Shown here: positions 25,666 to 33,926 of the stretch, in pieces | Position numbering within the stretch: the stretch's first letter is position 1 | Layout: the number at the start of each line of letters is the position of its first letter | Made by a program: the position numbers and the translations under genes | The notes under the pieces: generated by a model | Told to the model about the DNA's origin: nothing | What the model saw: only the letters and a program-made list of their open reading frames with translations | The model's database searches: none | From: Treponema sp. | GTDB lineage: Bacteria > Spirochaetota > Spirochaetia > Treponematales > Treponemataceae | Assembly (NCBI GenBank): GCA_022510845.1 | Contig: JAFLSR010000005.1 | Coordinates: 27,756 to 91,755 of the forward strand | Direction: 5' to 3' | DNA: 64,000 nucleotides

Positions 25666-26034
25666 ATGAAGTTTTACATTTGTAAACATTGCGGAAATTT
25701 GATTATGATGATCAAAGATTCTGGTGTCAATCCACATTGTTGCGGCGAAGCAATGTCGGAACTGATTCCTGGAACTACCGATGCGGCGACAGAAAAGCAC
25801 GTTCCCGTTTTTGAAACGCAGGGAAATTCTGTCAAAGTTAAAGTCGGCTCAGTCGAACATCCGATGGAAGAGGCGCATTATATTCAGTGGATTGCAATCG
25901 AAACAACGAACGGCTGCCAAATAAAGCATCTTGCGCCCGGCGGAAAACCTGAGGCGGAATTTCTTTTGGCAAAAGGCGAAAACCTTGTTGCCGTCTACGA
26001 ATATTGCAGCCTCCACGGTTTGTGGAAAGCATAA
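25666..26034 (+). CDS. dfx: Desulfoferrodoxin (two-centre superoxide reductase)
   Basis: A 122-residue cytoplasmic enzyme that reduces superoxide to peroxide without making oxygen, as expected in an anaerobe. Centre I, rubredoxin-like Fe(Cys)4, is present: CKHCG near residue 6 and CCGE near 26. Centre II ligands are in EKHVPV, HPMEEAHYIQWI and YCSLHGLW. The Glu of EKHVP is the usual gating residue. The length is typical (~125). Start 25666 is chosen because the family begins MKFYICKHCG and AAGGAGA precedes it. A palindromic terminator follows. Confidence 0.94.
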   Translation: MKFYICKHCGNLIMMIKDSGVNPHCCGEAMSELIPGTTDAATEKHVPVFETQGNSVKVKVGSVEHPMEEAHYIQWIAIETTNGCQIKHLAPGGKPEAEFLLAKGENLVAVYEYCSLHGLWKA

Positions 26035-26060
26035 ATCTTTTTCGCGACAAAACTTTCGTT

Positions 26061-26102
26061 GAAAAGACATACCCCATACCTGTATGGGGTATGTCTTTTT
26101 TT
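26061..26102. terminator. Bidirectional terminator / dispersed TACCCCATACC palindrome, copy 1
   Basis: A 15-bp perfect stem, AGACATACCCCATAC (26065-26079) and GTATGGGGTATGTCT (26082-26096), with an A-run before and T-run after, between converging dfx and rsmE. The same core palindrome recurs at 27857 and 58310. Confidence 0.8.
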
Positions 26103-26174
26103 TAAATTCCCGCTTGCCGCCAAAATTTTTCGCATATTCATGTTTGGGGTTTTGATTCGTGCTTCAATCTAAAA

Positions 26175-26942
26175 TTATTCCAAGCATTTCATTTGCGCGA
26201 GGATTATGGAGGCCGCTACGGTGGCTGCCGTTTCCGTGCGCATTGTCCGCTCGCCCATTCCCAGCCGCACAAATCCGCGTGATTCGAGCAACTCGCGCTC
26301 TGCGTTTGTCCAGCCGCGTTCGCTTCCGATGGCGGCAGCGACGCTTTTTGCTTCCACAGGATTTTCTTCCAAAAATTTCGTCAATGCGGATTTGGGATTC
26401 ACATTGTCGAGCGCGATTTTGATTTGATTTTGATTTTGCGTTTCATCAAAATTGTCAAGACACTCGCGAATGGAAGAATAAATGAAATTTTTCGGAATGT
26501 GCGTTCCGCCCGCCTGCACAGTTCCTTCGTAAAGCATTTTGCGGACTTCGCTTTCTTGCGCGAGCGAAGATTCGAGGTATGACTTTTCGCCGAGTTCAGT
26601 TCCCGCAAGATGAACGCTTCGCACGCCCAACGCCGCCATGTCGCGCAAAAGCCGCTTGAGCTGAATCGGGCGCGGAAAGCCGATTATCATTTCCAGCGGA
26701 AAAAGTTTTTTGCCGTCCGAACATTCCTTGAACGAAAAATAAATCGCGCCTTCGTCCGGCTTTCCTTCTTCGCCGATTTTTGTTATTGTCGCAACCCCCG
26801 CCTTTCCGTCAATGATGCCCGCCGCAAAAGTGTCCCCGACTTTTTTTTTCAGGATTTTTTTTATGTGCAGCGCGCGCTCGTCATTTGCAGGGAGGGGTAG
26901 GGCGGCGCGGATTTCTCGCGCTTCAAAAAGGCAGATGTTCAT
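26175..26942 (-). CDS. rsmE: 16S rRNA (uracil1498-N3)-methyltransferase RsmE
   Basis: A 255-residue SPOUT methyltransferase acting on U1498 of 16S rRNA. The N-terminal PUA-like part (ERALHIKKILKKKVGDTFAA) is followed by the SPOUT knot: LEMIIGFPRPIQLKRLLRDM, AALGVRSVHLAGTELGEKSY and the late loop AIGSERGWTNAERELLESRG, which binds SAM. LGMGERTMRTETAATVAASI is the family C-terminal signature. Start 26942 overlaps the upstream NYN gene stop as ATGA, implying coupling. Confidence 0.94.
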   Translation of the reverse strand: MNICLFEAREIRAALPLPANDERALHIKKILKKKVGDTFAAGIIDGKAGVATITKIGEEGKPDEGAIYFSFKECSDGKKLFPLEMIIGFPRPIQLKRLLRDMAALGVRSVHLAGTELGEKSYLESSLAQESEVRKMLYEGTVQAGGTHIPKNFIYSSIRECLDNFDETQNQNQIKIALDNVNPKSALTKFLEENPVEAKSVAAAIGSERGWTNAERELLESRGFVRLGMGERTMRTETAATVAASIILAQMKCLE

Positions 26943-27667
26943 TTCTTTTTGCACTTGTAGTAGATTGCGCCTTCAGTTCCGCGCTTTTTGATTTCGTATC
27001 GTTTGTCGAACGCCTCCAAAAATTTCGTGAGTTTTGGATAGCCGTAATTTTTGATGTTGAAATCGCTTTTTGCGCGCTTGATATATTCCGAAGCCTTGTT
27101 CAAACTTACGAAGCCTTCGTCATCGCTCCATTTGTCGCTTGCGATTTTCAAAAAATTGTGAAGTTCGCCCAAGCGGTATTTTGTTTTTTCAGGCGATTTT
27201 TTTTCTTCGGATTTTTCCTGCGTCTCCTCTTCTTCCTCAATGCTTTCGAGCGTGAGAAATTCGTCGCAGGAATTCTTGAACGATTGCGAAGTGGATTCGC
27301 GCCCCACGCCGATTACAAAAACCCCTGCCTCGCGAAGCCGTGTGGCAAGCGGCGTGAAGTCGCTGTCGCTTGAAACAATGACGAATCCATCGTAAATTTT
27401 CTGGAAGAGCAAATCCATCGCTTCGATTGTGAGCGCCATGTCGCTGGCATTTTTTCCCGCAACATAGTCGAACTGTTGCACGGCCTTAATCGCCGAATCT
27501 TTCACAACATCGTCCCAATGTTTGAGTTGATTTTTCTTCCAGTTTCCGTAGGCGCGCTTTACGACAATCCGCCCGTAAGCAGAAATTTCGTCGAGCACCG
27601 CTTTTATTTTTGCCGGCTGGTTCACGTTGTCCGCGTCAATCAGCACGGCGATGCTTTTCAAATCCAT
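26939..27667 (-). CDS. NYN-domain putative ribonuclease with C-terminal OST-HTH/LOTUS domain
   Basis: A 242-residue protein. The N-terminal NYN (LabA/DUF88-like PIN fold) keeps its acidic cluster: AVLIDADNVNQPAKIK, KNASDMALTIEAMDLL and IVSSDSDFTPLATRLREAGV. An acidic linker (about residues 160-180, EEEEETQEKSEEKK) leads to a LOTUS-type RNA-binding domain (YRLGELHNFLKIASDKWSDD; LTKFLEAFDKRYEIKKR). It probably cleaves or binds RNA. Its coupling to rsmE suggests an RNA-related role. The start is 27667 with a promoter (TTGACC-N17-CATAAT) ending 6 nt upstream and no Shine-Dalgarno. Longer upstream reading frames are rejected. Confidence 0.87.
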   Translation of the reverse strand: MDLKSIAVLIDADNVNQPAKIKAVLDEISAYGRIVVKRAYGNWKKNQLKHWDDVVKDSAIKAVQQFDYVAGKNASDMALTIEAMDLLFQKIYDGFVIVSSDSDFTPLATRLREAGVFVIGVGRESTSQSFKNSCDEFLTLESIEEEEETQEKSEEKKSPEKTKYRLGELHNFLKIASDKWSDDEGFVSLNKASEYIKRAKSDFNIKNYGYPKLTKFLEAFDKRYEIKKRGTEGAIYYKCKKK

Positions 27668-27673
27668 AAAAAT

Positions 27674-27702
27674 ATTATGAATGATAGAACGGATTTGGTC
27701 AA
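27674..27702 (-). promoter_or_regulatory. Predicted leaderless promoter of the NYN-LOTUS/rsmE operon
   Basis: Minus strand TTGACC (27697-27702), 17-bp spacer, CATAAT (27674-27679), then 6 nt to ATG 27667. Confidence 0.65.
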
Positions 27703-27856
27703 GTCGCATAGAGTAGGGGAAAGTCTTCCCCTCGCTCCAAAGGCAAGTCGCGCCGCTTTTTTTGCCTTTTCCGCTACCCCTTCTGTGCGGGGGAAATTCC
27801 CCCGCAACGCCCCCTTCAATCATCTTGATAAACCAGTTGTGTTTTGTTGCAAATAC

Positions 27857-27899
27857 CAAAAATCATATACCCCATACCAGTATAGGGTATATGATTTTT
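27857..27899. repeat. TACCCCATACC palindrome, copy 2
   Basis: The outer stem AAATCATATACCC/GGGTATATGATTT surrounds an imperfect core CATACC-AGTATA. A T-run follows on the right. It lies inside the non-coding region, not directly after a gene. Confidence 0.65.
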
Positions 27900-28041
27900 T
27901 AACCTGCCGCAAAAACGTTTTTGAATAAAACAAAATTCGTAGTACACAATCGGGTTTGCTTCGCTGTGTCCTGTTGTTTCTTCTATTGACTTTCCGCACA
28001 AAATTCATTAAACTGATTTCAAATTCAAGAAAACCAACTTT

Positions 28042-28145
28042 GAGTTTTTTTACAAAAAACTCGGTATCGACAGCCGTTTCTCACTTCGTTGCGAAACGGC
28101 ATTTCCTACGATGAAAAAAGTTGAATTTTTTTCATCGTAGGAAAT
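28042..28145 (+). repeat. Three-hairpin element in the ilvB leader (best-preserved copy)
   Basis: Stem a is GAGTTTTTT/AAAAAACTC (28042-28062). Stem b is GCCGTTTC (28073-28080) and GAAACGGC (28093-28100) with the 12-nt loop TCACTTCGTTGC. Stem c is 19 bp and perfect, arms 28101-28119 and 28127-28145. The element ends 13 bp before the ilvB start, just ahead of its AAGAGGAAG ribosome site, in sense orientation. Confidence 0.8.
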
Positions 28146-28158
28146 AAGAGGAAGTGCG

Positions 28159-29895
28159 ATGAAAATTTCTGGCTCACAAGTTGTAATCGAATGTCTCGTG
28201 GAACAAGGCGTTGACATCGTGTTCGGTTATCCCGGCGGCGCGATTTTGAATATCTATGACGAACTCTATAAAAACAAAAACCGCATTCGTCACATTCTCA
28301 CTGCGCACGAACAAGGCGCGGCGCACGCGGCGGACGGCTATGCTCGTTCCACTGGCAAAATCGGAGTTGTGTTCGCGACAAGCGGACCTGGTGCTACGAA
28401 TCTTGTCACTGGAATTGCCACGGCGTATATGGACTCCTCTCCGATTGTCGCCATCACTTGCAATGTCGCCACTCCGCTTTTGGGAAAGGATTCGTTTCAA
28501 GAAATAGACATCACTGGCGTTACGATGCCAATCACCAAGCACAATTTTATGGTGCGCTCCGTGGAAGAACTCGCATCCACAATCCGTGCGGCGTTCGCGA
28601 TTGCGGGAAGCGGCAGGCCAGGACCTGTTTTGATTGACATTCCAAAGGAAGTTACCGCGCCGAACAATTTGGTGGATTTCGTTCCGCTGAAAAAAGGTGA
28701 AATGAAATCAATTTTGGAAAAGAATTTTCCGAACATCCGCCGCACTTGCAAGGCTTCCCAGCCAAGCGATTCGCAAATCAAAGAAGCCGCGCAGATGATA
28801 AATTCGGCGAAGCGTCCCGTGATTTATGCGGGCGGCGGCATCGTCATATCGAACGCCTCGCAGGAACTTTTGCAGTTCGCCGAAAAAGCGAACGTTCCGG
28901 TAAGCCAGAGCCTCATGGCGCGCTCGGCGTTTCCGTGCTCGCATCCTCTTTGCACATGGATGGTGGGAATGCACGGAACAAAGGCGAGCAACATGGCTGT
29001 GACGGAAAGCGACTTGCTCATAACTCTTGGCGCGCGTTTTTCCGACCGCGTGATTTCCGATTCTTCGAAATTTGCGCAGGATGCAAAAATCCTTCACATC
29101 GACATCGACCCCGCCGAAGTGAACAAAAACATCGCCGCACATTTGAGTTTGACAGGCGATTTGAAGAACATCCTTTCGCGCCTGATTCCGCTTGTTGAAT
29201 CAAAGCCGCGCAAAGAATGGATTTCGAAAATATCCGCATGGAAAAAAGAAGTGCCTTCGATTTATTCCGCCAGACGAAAAAATTCGATAAGCCCGAAATT
29301 TTTGTGCGAGGAAATCCATCGCATCGCGGGCGACAGCGCGTTCATCGCCACGGAAGTGGGCGAGCACCAAATGTGGACCGCGCAATTCTATCCGTTTGCG
29401 AAGCCGCGCACCTTCATCACTTCGGGCGGACTCGGCACGATGGGCTTCGGCACGGGAGCGGCAATCGGAGCGCAATTCGCAAATCCCAAGGCGCGCGTGA
29501 TAAACATCGCTGGCGACGGCTCTTTCCGAATGAATTGCAATGAACTTGCCACAATCGCGCATTACAATTTGCCTGTGCTGATTGTCGTGGTGAACAACGG
29601 AACGCTGGGAAATGTTCGGCTTTGGCAAAAACTTTTTTATGGAAAACGCTACAGTGCCACCACTTTGGATTTTGGTCCTGATTGGGTGAAACTTGCCGAA
29701 GCCTACGGCATCGCAGGATTCCGCGCGGAAAACGAAAAGGAATTTTCGCAGGTTTTTGAAAAGGCTTTCAAAAGCAAAAAAGCCGCCGTCATCGATGCGA
29801 AAGTGGACATCGATGAACTTGTGCTTCCGATGGTTCCGGGCGGCAAGGCGATTTACGACCAAATCATGGAACTGAATTTGAGCGCGTTTAATTGA
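28159..29895 (+). CDS. ilvB: Acetolactate synthase, catalytic (large) subunit
   Basis: A 578-residue ThDP-dependent enzyme. It condenses pyruvate (or pyruvate with 2-oxobutyrate), the first common step to valine, leucine and isoleucine. The N-terminal domain has VFGYPGGAILNIYDELY and the catalytic Glu in HEQGAAHAADGYAR. The FAD-binding middle domain follows, and the ThDP motif is IAGDGSFRMNCNELATIAHY ending in VVNNGTLGNVRLW. The length is normal for a biosynthetic enzyme. GAGGAAG precedes the ATG. No small regulatory subunit (ilvN/ilvH) is adjacent, which is unusual for the pathway enzyme. A structured leader element precedes it. Confidence 0.94.
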   Translation: MKISGSQVVIECLVEQGVDIVFGYPGGAILNIYDELYKNKNRIRHILTAHEQGAAHAADGYARSTGKIGVVFATSGPGATNLVTGIATAYMDSSPIVAITCNVATPLLGKDSFQEIDITGVTMPITKHNFMVRSVEELASTIRAAFAIAGSGRPGPVLIDIPKEVTAPNNLVDFVPLKKGEMKSILEKNFPNIRRTCKASQPSDSQIKEAAQMINSAKRPVIYAGGGIVISNASQELLQFAEKANVPVSQSLMARSAFPCSHPLCTWMVGMHGTKASNMAVTESDLLITLGARFSDRVISDSSKFAQDAKILHIDIDPAEVNKNIAAHLSLTGDLKNILSRLIPLVESKPRKEWISKISAWKKEVPSIYSARRKNSISPKFLCEEIHRIAGDSAFIATEVGEHQMWTAQFYPFAKPRTFITSGGLGTMGFGTGAAIGAQFANPKARVINIAGDGSFRMNCNELATIAHYNLPVLIVVVNNGTLGNVRLWQKLFYGKRYSATTLDFGPDWVKLAEAYGIAGFRAENEKEFSQVFEKAFKSKKAAVIDAKVDIDELVLPMVPGGKAIYDQIMELNLSAFN

Positions 29896-30007
29896 GCGGG
29901 CATCGAATTTGTTCAGCATGAATTTTATTTGTGCGTGAAAATCGTTTCGCGGCGAAGTGAAAATCGCAGTGCTATAGCCGCAGTTTTTGTTGTGCTAGGA
30001 GAGAAAA

Positions 30008-31456
30008 ATGGAACACGGTGCGATTACATCCGACAATCACGCGGCTTTGTGGAGCGGCCGATTCAAAGAAGGCCCGGACGCAGCCGCCGTCGCATTTGAA
30101 ACTTCGATTTTCGTGGACGAACGAATGGCACAGGACGACATCCGAGGCTCTCTCGCGCACGCCGCCATGCTTGCCAAAACGAAAATCATCACTCAGGCGG
30201 AATTCAAAAAAATAAAGTCCGGCTTGCTTTCGATTCAAAAGGATTTGAAAAGCGGCGCGCTCAAAATCGATTACAGTGCCGAAGACATACATTCTTTTAT
30301 CGAAGCCGTGCTCACCGATAGGATTGGCGACGCTGGAAAAAAACTCCACACAGGACGCAGCCGCAACGACCAAATTGCCTTGGACGAGCGTCTTTATTTG
30401 CGCCGCGAAATTCCTTCCTTGCAAAAAGAAATTCTTTCTTTGATTGGCTCGCTTGCTTCCATTGCGGAAAAGCACACTTCTTCGATAATGCCTGGCTTCA
30501 CTCACATGCAGCACGCGCAACCTGTAACGCTCGCCGAACATCTGTGCGCATGGGCTTGGGAACTTTCCCGCGATTACGAAAGGCTCGATGACGCGCTTGC
30601 AAGGATTTCGCTTTGTCCGCTCGGAAGCGGCGCGCTTGCAGGAAGCGGGCTTCCGCTTGACCGCGAGATGGTGGCAAAGGATTTGGGCTTTTCCGGCGCG
30701 ACGCAAAATTCTATGGACAGCGTGGCGGATCGCGATTATTGCATCGAATTTACTGCCGCGTTTTCGATTTTGCAAATGCATCTTTCGAGGTTCAGCGAAG
30801 AAATCGTTTTGTGGGCGACAAGCGAATTCGATTTTGTTTCGCTTTCTGAAAAATGGTCCACCGGCTCTTCGATTATGCCGCAGAAAAAAAATCCTGATTT
30901 CGCCGAATTGATTCGCGGGCGCACGGGAAAAGTCTACGGCGCGCATTTCAATCTGCTCACGATGATGAAAGGGCTTCCGCTCAGTTATGACCGCGATTTG
31001 CAGGAAGACAAAGAGCCGCTTTTTTCCGCGTTCGACACAGTAAAAAGTTGCGTGGCGATTTTCAATTATATGATTTCTTCTTCGAAGTTCAATGTGAAAA
31101 AAATGCGCGAAATTTGTTCCGATGGATTTTTGAACGCCACCGATTTGGCTGACTATCTCGTAAAAAAAGGCGTTCCTTTTCGCACGGCGCATGGAATTTC
31201 TGCGAAGGCGGTTCGACTTGCGATTGAAAAAAAAGTGCGCCTCGAAGATTTGACTCTCGAAGAATTCAAGCAATGTTCTCCGAAAATCCAGGGCGACATC
31301 TACGACGCGATTAAAATCGAATCATGCGTGGAAGCGCGAAAAACTTTGGGGGGCGCGGCAGAAGAAAGCACGAAAAAACAAATCGCCGCGCTCAAGAAAT
31401 TCATCGCGCAAAAAACGCCCAGATTTTCCAACACGCGCAAAAAGGCTTCGCGCTGA
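30008..31456 (+). CDS. argH: Argininosuccinate lyase
   Basis: A 482-residue fumarase-superfamily enzyme that cleaves argininosuccinate to arginine and fumarate, the last step of arginine synthesis. Family motifs: LHTGRSRNDQIALDERLYLR, PGFTHMQHAQPVTLAEHLCA and the signature loop GSSIMPQKKNPDFAEL carrying the catalytic Ser. TAGGAGAG precedes ATG 30008. A short inverted repeat (GAAAATCG...CGAAGTGAAAATCGC, about 29937-29968) lies in the leader. The next gene, an amino acid importer component, is 33 bp away, so arginine could be the imported substrate (inference). Confidence 0.96.
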   Translation: MEHGAITSDNHAALWSGRFKEGPDAAAVAFETSIFVDERMAQDDIRGSLAHAAMLAKTKIITQAEFKKIKSGLLSIQKDLKSGALKIDYSAEDIHSFIEAVLTDRIGDAGKKLHTGRSRNDQIALDERLYLRREIPSLQKEILSLIGSLASIAEKHTSSIMPGFTHMQHAQPVTLAEHLCAWAWELSRDYERLDDALARISLCPLGSGALAGSGLPLDREMVAKDLGFSGATQNSMDSVADRDYCIEFTAAFSILQMHLSRFSEEIVLWATSEFDFVSLSEKWSTGSSIMPQKKNPDFAELIRGRTGKVYGAHFNLLTMMKGLPLSYDRDLQEDKEPLFSAFDTVKSCVAIFNYMISSSKFNVKKMREICSDGFLNATDLADYLVKKGVPFRTAHGISAKAVRLAIEKKVRLEDLTLEEFKQCSPKIQGDIYDAIKIESCVEARKTLGGAAEESTKKQIAALKKFIAQKTPRFSNTRKKASR

Positions 31457-31489
31457 TATAAATGCAATTTTTTTTAGTGAGGTGATGAT

Positions 31490-32296
31490 ATGAAAAAAAA
31501 ATTGGTTTGCGCGGTGATTGCCGCGTTGGTGCTTGGATGTGTTTTCGCAGCACCCAAAAAAGCGAGCGGCGACAATTCTTTGGAAGAATTGAAGTCGCGC
31601 GGAGTTTTTGTGCTTGGCTTGGACGATTCGTTTCCGCCGATGGGCTATCGCGATGAAAAAAATGAAATCGTCGGCTTCGACATCGATTTGGCAAAAGAAG
31701 TTGCCAAGCGGCTTGGAGTGCGTTTCAAAGCGCAGCCGATTGATTGGGATGCCAAGGAACAAGAATTGCGCGGCGGAAAAATCGACTGCATTTGGAACGG
31801 ACTTACGATGACAGCCGAGCGCGTCAAGGCGTTTTCGTTCACCAAGGCGTATCTCGAAAACAATCAGGTCGTCGTGGTAAAAAAAGATTCGCCATTGAAA
31901 AAACTTTCGGATTTTAAAGGCAAATCGATTTCACTGCAAAACGGCTCAAGCGCGGAAGATGCCGTGAACGCCGCCCCCTCCTTTAAGAATTCCCTCAAAG
32001 AAATTGTTCCGCTTCAAGACAATCTTATGGCTTTGAACGATTTGCAGATGAACCGCGTGGACGGCGTTGTGATGGACAGCGTTGTTGCCGAATACGTAAT
32101 CAAGCAGTCCAACTTGCCGCTCAAGGTTTTGGGAGAAAGTCTCGCCGCGGAACGCTACGGAATCGCTTTCAGAAAGCAGGACGCGAAACTTGCGGATGGC
32201 GTTCAAAAAATTCTTGAAGAAATGAAAAAAGACGGAACTGTCGCCCGCATCAGCGAAAAATGGTTCGGAAGCGACATCACCGTAATCGGAAAATAG
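31490..32296 (+). CDS. Polar amino acid ABC transporter substrate-binding protein
   Basis: A 268-residue periplasmic or lipid-anchored binding protein of the family 3 solute-binding type. The signal is MKKKLVCAVIAALVLGC; the VLGC at residue 17 is a plausible lipobox. The core has GVFVLGLDDSFPPMGYRDEK, IVGFDIDLAKEVAKRLGVRF and DCIWNGLTMTAERVKAFSFT, typical of ArtJ, FliY and GlnH relatives. GAGGTGATG precedes the ATG. It forms an operon with the next two genes. Substrate could be arginine, glutamine or cystine; argH next door hints at arginine only weakly. Confidence 0.9.
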   Translation: MKKKLVCAVIAALVLGCVFAAPKKASGDNSLEELKSRGVFVLGLDDSFPPMGYRDEKNEIVGFDIDLAKEVAKRLGVRFKAQPIDWDAKEQELRGGKIDCIWNGLTMTAERVKAFSFTKAYLENNQVVVVKKDSPLKKLSDFKGKSISLQNGSSAEDAVNAAPSFKNSLKEIVPLQDNLMALNDLQMNRVDGVVMDSVVAEYVIKQSNLPLKVLGESLAAERYGIAFRKQDAKLADGVQKILEEMKKDGTVARISEKWFGSDITVIGK

Positions 32297-32938
32297 ATGG
32301 GTGCGCAAATATTTTCGATGCTGGGCGGAACATTGGTTTCCGTGAGAATATTCTTCCTCACGCTGATTTTTTCAGTTCCGCTCGCGCTCGTTCTTTGCGC
32401 AGGAAGGATGTCCAAAAACGCCTTCGTCCGCACAATCGTAAAATGGTTTTTGCTTTTGATTCGCGGAACGCCGCTGATGCTGCAACTGATTTGCGTCTAT
32501 TTTATCCCGGGCATTTTGACCGAAGGTGCGTTCTCTTTCGAAAGATTCGTGGCAGCCATCATCGCGCTTGCGATAAACTACGCCTGCTATTTTGCGGAAA
32601 TTTATCGCGGCGGCCTTGAATCGATTCCGCTTGGGCAGTACGAGGCGGCGAATGTCTTGGGCTACGGAAAGGCAGCGCGTTTTTTCTATATAATAATTCC
32701 GCAGGTCGTAAAGCGAATCATCCCCGCCATGGGCAACGAAGTGATTACGCTCGTAAAGGACACCGCGCTCGTCCAAGTGATTGGCGTGGTGGAACTGCTT
32801 CATATCGCGAAAACCGCTTCGAACAGGATGGTTTCCACCGTGCCGCTTTTTTTGGCAGGCGCGTTTTATTTTTTGATGAATGGAATCGTCTCCTGGTTTT
32901 TCAATTTTTTGGAAAAAAAATTGTCGTATTACAAATAG
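32297..32938 (+). CDS. Polar amino acid ABC transporter permease
   Basis: A 213-residue HisM/GlnP-type inner-membrane permease with about five spans. LLIRGTPLMLQLICVYF and INYACYFAEIYRGGLESIPL followed by GQYEAANVLGY contain the EAA loop that docks the ATPase. IIPAMGNEVITLVKDTALVQ is a strong family motif. The ATG immediately follows the stop of the binding protein (no gap), so translation is probably coupled. The next gene is 3 bp downstream. Confidence 0.92.
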   Translation: MGAQIFSMLGGTLVSVRIFFLTLIFSVPLALVLCAGRMSKNAFVRTIVKWFLLLIRGTPLMLQLICVYFIPGILTEGAFSFERFVAAIIALAINYACYFAEIYRGGLESIPLGQYEAANVLGYGKAARFFYIIIPQVVKRIIPAMGNEVITLVKDTALVQVIGVVELLHIAKTASNRMVSTVPLFLAGAFYFLMNGIVSWFFNFLEKKLSYYK

Positions 32939-32941
32939 AAA

Positions 32942-33715
32942 ATGGAAAGCGAAAAAATCATAACGGCAAAAAATCTCCGCAAAAATTTCGGCGCGACCGA
33001 AGTGCTCAAAGACATTTCGTTTTGCGTGAAAAAAGGCGAAGTGCTTGGAATCATAGGCCCGAGCGGAAGCGGCAAGTCCACGATTTTGCGATGCCTTGCG
33101 CAATTGGAAAAAATTTCTGGCGGCTCAATCAACATTTGCGGAAGCGATTTGGTGCGAGACGGAATCTACTGCGACAAAGTTTCGCGCCGAAAAATCGGTC
33201 TCAAAATCGGAATGGTTTTCCAAAACTTCAACTTGTTTCCGCATTATTCGGTCTTGCAGAATGTGGCAGAACCGCAAATCCGCGTTTTGAAAATTCCCCG
33301 CGCCGAAGCGGAAAAAAACGCGCGCGAATGGATTTCGCGAATGAACCTTTCCGAAAAAGAACGCGCCTATCCTTGCGAACTTTCGGGCGGTCAGCAGCAG
33401 CGCGTGAGCATAGCGCGCGCATTGGCGATGAATCCCGAGGTGCTGGTTTTTGACGAGCCGACGAGCGCGCTCGACCCGGAACTCACCGGCGAAATCCTCG
33501 AAGTGATAAAAGATTTGGCGCGCCAAAAAATGACGATGATAATTGTAACGCACGAAATGGCTTTTGCGCGCGACACGAGCGACCACATCGTTTTTATGGA
33601 CGGCGGAGTCATCGTGGAAGAAGGCGAGCCAAGCCAGTTGATAAACAATCCCCGGGAAGAACGCACGAAAAATTTCCTAAAACGCTTTTCCGCCTCTTCT
33701 CACGCAGAGAATTAG
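32942..33715 (+). CDS. Polar amino acid ABC transporter ATP-binding protein
   Basis: A 257-residue ATPase of the GlnQ/ArtP/HisP group. Walker A is GPSGSGKSTILRCLAQLEKI, the Q-loop is GMVFQNFNLFPHYSVLQNV, the signature is LSGGQQQRVSIARALAMNP, and Walker B is VLVFDEPTSALDPELTGEI with the H-loop in IIVTHEMAFARDTSDH. All catalytic parts are intact. It closes the three-gene importer operon. tRNA-Val follows 76 bp later with its own promoter. Confidence 0.94.
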   Translation: MESEKIITAKNLRKNFGATEVLKDISFCVKKGEVLGIIGPSGSGKSTILRCLAQLEKISGGSINICGSDLVRDGIYCDKVSRRKIGLKIGMVFQNFNLFPHYSVLQNVAEPQIRVLKIPRAEAEKNAREWISRMNLSEKERAYPCELSGGQQQRVSIARALAMNPEVLVFDEPTSALDPELTGEILEVIKDLARQKMTMIIVTHEMAFARDTSDHIVFMDGGVIVEEGEPSQLINNPREERTKNFLKRFSASSHAEN

Positions 33716-33750
33716 TTCGATACTTTTTCGCTTGCTTGTGGCAAAACTGA

Positions 33751-33780
33751 TTGACAATTTTTTTCGATTTGTGTTATAAT
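33751..33780 (+). promoter_or_regulatory. Promoter of tRNA-Val
   Basis: TTGACA (33751-33756), 18-bp spacer, TATAAT (33775-33780), 11 bp before the tRNA. Both boxes are perfect. Confidence 0.8.
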
Positions 33781-33791
33781 CAAAGGCACTT

Positions 33792-33865
33792 GCGGAGTTA
33801 GCTCAGTTGGTTAGAGCATCACGTTGACATCGTGGGGGTCGGTGGTTCGAATCCACTATTCCGCA
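33792..33865 (+). tRNA. tRNA-Val (anticodon GAC)
   Basis: Acceptor GCGGAGT pairs with ATTCCGC (one G-U). The anticodon stem TCACG/CGTGG holds loop TTGACAT, the T-arm is GGTGG/CCACT and the discriminator is A. CCA is not encoded. yajC starts 62 bp downstream. Confidence 0.96.
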
Positions 33866-33926
33866 TTATTAAAACTCTATTGCGACTTTTCGCTTCGCAA
33901 AAAACTCGCTCATTTGGTAGGTCGTT

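Larger units (their letters stand above)
27668..28158. other. Intergenic region between NYN gene and ilvB
   Basis: No gene. From left: the leaderless promoter of the NYN gene (27674-27702, minus strand); two inverted repeats, GGGGAA...TTCCCC (27717-27732) and TGCGGGGGAA...TTCCCCCGCA (27786-27806); the second TACCCCATACC palindrome (27857-27899); and the complete three-hairpin element before ilvB (28042-28145). Confidence 0.6.

Noticed and set aside
27717..27806. GGGGAA/TTCCCC inverted repeats as terminator
   Set aside because: No T-run follows and they lie upstream of genes on both sides; kept only as a note in the intergenic entry.
29896..30007. Riboswitch before argH
   Set aside because: Only one short imperfect inverted repeat is visible; no known aptamer pattern is recognised.
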